Assembly: GCF_033807575.1 (NCBI RefSeq)
Contig: NC_084715.1
Location: 9,783,349-9,847,348, forward strand
DNA: 64,000 bases
Direction: 5' to 3'
DNA from: Cydia pomonella
Lineage: Eukaryota; Arthropoda; Insecta; Lepidoptera; Tortricidae
Part shown: positions 59,250 through 64,000 of the stretch, piece after piece
How positions within the stretch are numbered: position 1 is the stretch's first letter
Layout of the letters: every line of letters starts with the position of its first letter
Position numbers and translations under genes: made by a program
Notes under the pieces: model-generated
Database searches by the model: none
What the model was told of the DNA's origin: nothing
Seen by the model: the letters and a program-made list of their open reading frames with translations, nothing else

Positions 59250-61441
59250 CGGATAGGCACTATTTCTGCGTGGCGCCTTATTCAATAAAGCTGCCCTTGT
59301 TCTACTTACTGACACCTAAAAATAATTGTTTTTATGAGAGAAGATAGGCAGAAGACTGAAAATAGTGAAAATATTAGGAAAGCCTGCAAATAACCAGTGG
59401 AAATTGACCAGTGGGTGTGAAGTGCCTTATAAGATAAGTAATTAAAATTAACGCCTTTGAAGTTAGTGAGTTTTTCAGGAACAAAGCGAAAGGAACATTT
59501 TTTTCGTCTGTAGATTTTTTTCCCGCTTTCGCTCGGAAAATATAACATAGGTACTCGTAGAGTAGATACTATTTTTAAAACTCTTAGTAGGGATTAAGCT
59601 TTTATTACGTACCCCGTAGATATGTTTTAGATGTAGCTGAACACCTTCGTAAATTCGACTAATAAGTTATTCTAGTCAATAACCAAGCCGTGAGTGCTTT
59701 GCCTTTTTAATATCCAGCCGCATTACAGTAGGAAGAGAGCTTTGCAATTAAACTTCAATCCTGATAGTCTGTGGATGTTTCCCAGATTTAAAATGGAAAC
59801 AGCCATCAAAGGAGTCTGCAGAAAAGGCAAAGGCAAATCCTGACTCGTTTACTTAAAACTAGTGGATTAAATTGTGATAGCTGTAGACATCTACCGGTTT
59901 GTTCCCTGGGTATAAGATTCGGAATTACATTACTTTTCTAGATTGCATGGAATTGAAAGCTTGCGCTGCATAATTTTATTTGCACCACTAAAGCGTAGTT
60001 TTCACGAATACTAAAATCTACTAAATTTATTATGTAAATGTTTATCTGTTTCAAAACGCAAATTGATGGGTTTTGCAGATAAACGGTCTACTTATTTAAT
60101 GCCTGAAAACAGTATATGTAACATATCATATGTATGTATAGCCATTTGCAAAACCCAAACTGTACCTATGAGGTGAAATAAACACATAACGTACTCAAGT
60201 TGGTAGTAGGTTTGTTTGATTGCTTACATTTGACAAATGGACATCTAATAGTATTGATGTTTGTAGTGATGGTACTAAGACGTATTATCTGTCCTATCTA
60301 ACGATTAATAATATTAATGAATGGTTGTATCACTTGGATCTGTTTTATAGTTTATTTCTCTAAGTTGTTGGAATGTTTATATTGTTGTTTAATGTTTATA
60401 TTATCGTATTTTTCGCGTGTAACTAATCTGGAGGCTCTCTGCATTTTATTTTGACATGTTCTGTGTTATTAATATTATCTTCATGATGATAACTAGAGTA
60501 TTTGGAAAGTTCCCATAGTATTCTCGATGCTCTGTGTGACCTACCTCAAACTTTAACACGCGCCTATCGCCCAAGCGGGCTTTAAAATTGGATTCTGAAA
60601 TATCTGTCTACCTTTCCAATTACAAAACGTACGGCTTGCCGGTAGGTACGTGCGCTGCGTCACTGCGGGTATTTTAGCGATTTAAGAGTCCTTATTCCTA
60701 CAGACGAGCGTATTTTGTAAAATGCTTCCTTTTTCATTCAAGATTACGACGTAACTATTAGTATTTATTCAAAAACTGATAACGTACTTAAATAATCGTT
60801 TCCTAAACTAGGGGCTCCAACAGTTCAAATTTTCATTTTCTCTTTTAAACCTCTTTTTTAATGAGGTTTTTTGGGAGTCTTTTCCAAATTTTGCAGTGAG
60901 ATGTGGCGTTTCGGTTCTCAATTTTGCTATAAACAAGAATCATTTGGTACATGAATGACTACAATTTGATTCAACATATCTCGTACGAGGGGCTGGAATG
61001 ATTAACAATCGAAGATTCATTTGAAAAAACTGATAAAATACCTTCCGAGTTTTCTTCATTTTTTTGGCGAAAACAGGGTTTTATTATATATTTTTTCCGC
61101 AAATTGTACGCATATTTTGCTTTAAAAATAATATTATAGCAAACTGTAACTTTATGTTAACCTATAAAAAAAAAATCGTAACTATGGGACCTACATTGCC
61201 GTAAATTTATATTTTTTTAAAACACGTATAAATCACGCAGCAGCGACGCCCCGCTCTCAGTCCGCGCGGAGCGCGCTTAGAGGACGGACCTGTGCTCGAT
61301 TGTCAGGCATTCGTTGCGATCGTAATCAGCTACGGAGTTCCGAGAAGTGCTATATACTGCGATTAGAAAATCTTAATAAAAGTTCATTTTTTACAGTATG
61401 CCTAACAGACTCGCTTATTGATGGATTTTCAGTGTTACTTT
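59250..61441. other. Non-coding stretch, nothing recognised
   Basis: AT-rich with a short GC-rich patch near 61245-61290. No supported gene, RNA or bounded repeat. Confidence 0.4.
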
Positions 61442-61640
61442 TTTTTTAATACTAAGTCGGTGGCAAACAAGCATACGGCCCGCATATGTACGCCTGCAAC
61501 TCCAGAGGAGTTACATGCGCGTTGCCGACCCTAACCCCCTCCCACCCCTCGTTGAGCTCTGGCAACCTTACTCACCGGCAGGAACACAACACTATGAGTA
61601 AGGTCTAGTGTTATTTGGCTGCGATTTTCTGAAAAACGCA
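61442..61640. mobile_element. Lepidopteran interspersed repeat fragment
   Basis: AAGTCGGTGGCAAACAAGCAT...ACGCCTGCAACTCCAGAGGA...GCGCGTTGCCGACCC is a sequence I recognise as widespread in moth genomes. It starts after a poly-T stretch. Class uncertain. Confidence 0.55.
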
Positions 61641-61684
61641 TTTTCACTTGAAATTACGTTAGGGTTTGCATTATTATTTTTGAC

Positions 61685-63675
61685 CCGGATGAAGTCCAAG
61701 TTCTCATGATGGAGTCAGGAGTTGGTCACCAGAACTCCTAATCTACTAATTATAATCCCATCGTGTTTGGGCTCAAAAGATTTGCCCTGACGAACACCAT
61801 CGATCTAGATGAGGTCCAGGGTCTCATGATGGAGTCAGGAGTTGGTCACTAGAGCTCCTAATCTACTCATTATAATTCCATCGTGTTTGGGCTCAACAGA
61901 GTTGCCCTGATGAGCACCTTCAATCTAGATGAGGTCCAGGGTCTCATGATGGAGTCAGGAGCTGGTCACCAGAACTCCTAATCTACTCATCATAACTCCA
62001 TCGTGTTTGGGTTCAATAGAGTTGCCCTGACGAGCACCATCAATCTAGATGAGGTCCAGGGTCTCATGATGGAGTCAGGAGCTGGTCACCAGAACTCCTA
62101 ATCTACTCATCATAACTCCATCGTGTTTGGGCTCAATAGATTTGCCCTGATGAACACCATCGATCTAGATGAGGCCCAGGGTCTCATGATGGAGTCAGGA
62201 GTTGGTCACCAGAACTCCTAAACTACTCATCATAACCTCATCGTGTTCGGGCTCAATAGATTTGCCCTGACGAGAATCATCAATCTAGATAAAGTCCAGG
62301 GTCTCATGATGGAGTCAGGAGTTGGTCACTAGAACTCCTAATCTACTCATTATAATTCCAACGTGTTTGGGCTCAAAAGATTTGCCCTGATGAGCACCAT
62401 CGATCTAGATGAGGTCCAGGGTCTCATGATGGAGTCAGGAGTTGGTCACCAGAACTCCTACTCTACTCATCATAACTCCATCGTGTTTGGGCTCAATAGA
62501 GTTGCCCTGACGAGCACCTTCAATCTAGATGAGGTCCAGGGTCTCATGATGGAGTCAGGAGCTGGTCACCAGAACTCCTAATCTACTCATCATAACTCCA
62601 TCGTGTTTGGGTTCAATAGAGTTGCCCTGACGAGCACCATCAATCTAGATGAGGTCCAGGGTCTCATGATGGAGTCAGGAGCTGGTTACCAGAACTCCTA
62701 ATCTACTCATCATAACTCCATCGTGTTTGGGCTCAATAGATTTGCCCTGATGAACACCATCGATCTTGATGAGGCCCAGGGTCTCATGATGGAGTCAGGA
62801 GTTGGTCACCAGAACTCCTAATCTACTCATCATAACCTCATCGTGTTCGGGCTCAATAGATTTGCCCTGACGAGCATCATCAATCTAGATAAAGTCCAGG
62901 GTCTCATGATGGAGTCAGGAGTTGGTCACTAGAACTCCTAATCTACTCATTATAATTCCAACGTGTTTGGGCTCAAAAGATTTGCCCTGATGAGCACCAT
63001 CGATCTAGATGAGGTCCAGGGTCTCATGATGGAGTCAGGAGTTGGTCACCAGAACTCCTAATCTACTCATCATAACTCCATCGTGTTTGGGCTCAATAGA
63101 TTTGCCCTGATGAACACCATCGATCTAGATGAGGTCCAGGGTCTCATGATGGAGTCAGGAGTTGGTCACCAGAACTCCTAAACTACTCATCATAACCTCA
63201 TCGTGTTTGGGCTCAATAGATTTGCCCTGACGAGCATCATCAATCTAGATAAAGTCCAGGGTCTCATGATGGAGTCAGGAGTTGGTCACTAGAACTCCTA
63301 ATCTACTCATTATAATTTCAACGTGTTTGGGCTCAAAAGATTTGCCCTGACGAGCACCATCGATCTAGATGAGGTCCAGGGTCTCATGATGGAGTCAGGA
63401 GTTGGTCACCAGAACTCCTAATCTACTCATCATAACTCCATCGTGTATGGGCTCAATAGAGTTGCCCTAACGAGCACCATCAATCTAGATCAGGTCCAGG
63501 GTCTCATGATGGACTCAGGAGTTGATCACCAGAACTCCTAGTCTATTCATCATAACTCCATCGTGTTTGGGCTCAAAAGATTTGCCCTGACGAGTACCAT
63601 CGATCTAGATTAAGTCGAGGGTCTCATGATGGACTCAGTAGTTGGTCACCAGAACTCCTAATCTATTCATCATAA
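61685..63675 (+). repeat. 120-bp satellite array, forward orientation
   Basis: About 16-17 units of 120 bp, each with GGTCTCATGATGGAGTCAGG, TTGGTCACCAGAACTCCTAA and ATCGTGTTTGGGCTCAA. Variant sites recur at 600-bp spacing: GAGGCCCAGG at 62171 and 62771, AAAGTCCAGG at 62291 and 62891, then 63251. This shows a five-unit higher-order repeat and a shorter three-unit repeat. Each unit is 40 codons long, but a TAA recurs in the frame, so it is not coding. Confidence 0.95.
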
Positions 63676-63682
63676 TGGTAAT

Positions 63683-64000
63683 TTGATGGTGCTTGTCGGA
63701 GTATATCTATTGAGCCCAAACACGATGGAGTTATGATAAATAGATTACGAGTTCTGGTGACCAACTCCTGACTCCATCATGAGACCCTGGACTTCATCTA
63801 GATCGATGGTACTCGTCAGGGCAAATCTTTTGAGCCCAAACACGATGGAATTTTAATGAGTAGATTAGGAGTTCTAGTGACCAACTCCTGACTCCATCAT
63901 GAGACCCTGAACATCATCTAGATTGATGGTGGTCGTGAGGGCAAATCTATTGAGCCCAAACACGATGGAGTTATGATGAGTAGATTAGGAATTATGGTGA
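63683..64000 (-). repeat. 120-bp satellite array, inverted orientation
   Basis: From about 63683 the same unit runs as its reverse complement (TTGAGCCCAAACACGATGGA, CCAACTCCTGACTCCATCAT) for about 2.6 units, and is cut by the window end. The switch point at 63670-63690 contains CATAATGGTAATTTGATGGT. Confidence 0.95.

Noticed and set aside
61685..64000. CRISPR-like array or repeat protein gene
   Set aside because: Units abut without unique spacers, the genome is eukaryotic, and a stop recurs in the only phased frame.

Overview
The window is nuclear DNA of a moth or butterfly (Lepidoptera). The evidence is AT-rich sequence, short exons with GT-AG introns, tRNA-derived SINEs, many short foldback elements, and several interspersed repeat families I recognise as typical of lepidopteran genomes. 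The family calls come from reading translations and motifs by eye; no database was searched.

Layout. 1-3066 is the 3' part of a decayed non-LTR retrotransposon. 3466-8785 (minus) is a five-exon gene for a 203-aa protein with two C2H2 zinc fingers. It is divergent from the next gene across about 1.3 kb. 10106-16742 (plus) is a seven-exon COG8 gene (Golgi tethering complex, 550 aa). It runs tail-to-tail into 17055-32850 (minus), a 22-exon RAD50 gene (DNA double-strand-break repair, 1303 aa) with Walker A, zinc hook, ABC signature, Walker B/D-loop and H-loop all intact. All splice phases in the three genes close without a stop. Their introns carry LINE, Penelope-like, hAT-like, MITE and other repeats.

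Upstream of RAD50, 33728-39127 holds an apparently intact DIRS-like tyrosine-recombinase retrotransposon on the minus strand. It has a Gag-like ORF, RT-RNase H, a tyrosine recombinase, 170-bp inverted terminal repeats with unequal outer extensions, and an internal complementary region that exactly joins the two ends. This is the most striking object in the window.

The DIRS element may lie in an intron of a plus-strand gene whose coding start exon is at 39945-39995. A 235-codon ORF of unknown family lies at 40720-41427. From about 41.5 to 61.4 kb I find no confident gene. That region holds TE remnants, MITE copies, a long TGCG/TG microsatellite, a nested SINE plus DNA-transposon insertion, and two weak candidate exons (48041 and 58925).

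61685-64000 is a 120-bp tandem satellite with 600-bp higher-order structure and an inversion of repeat orientation near 63.68 kb. It continues past the window end.
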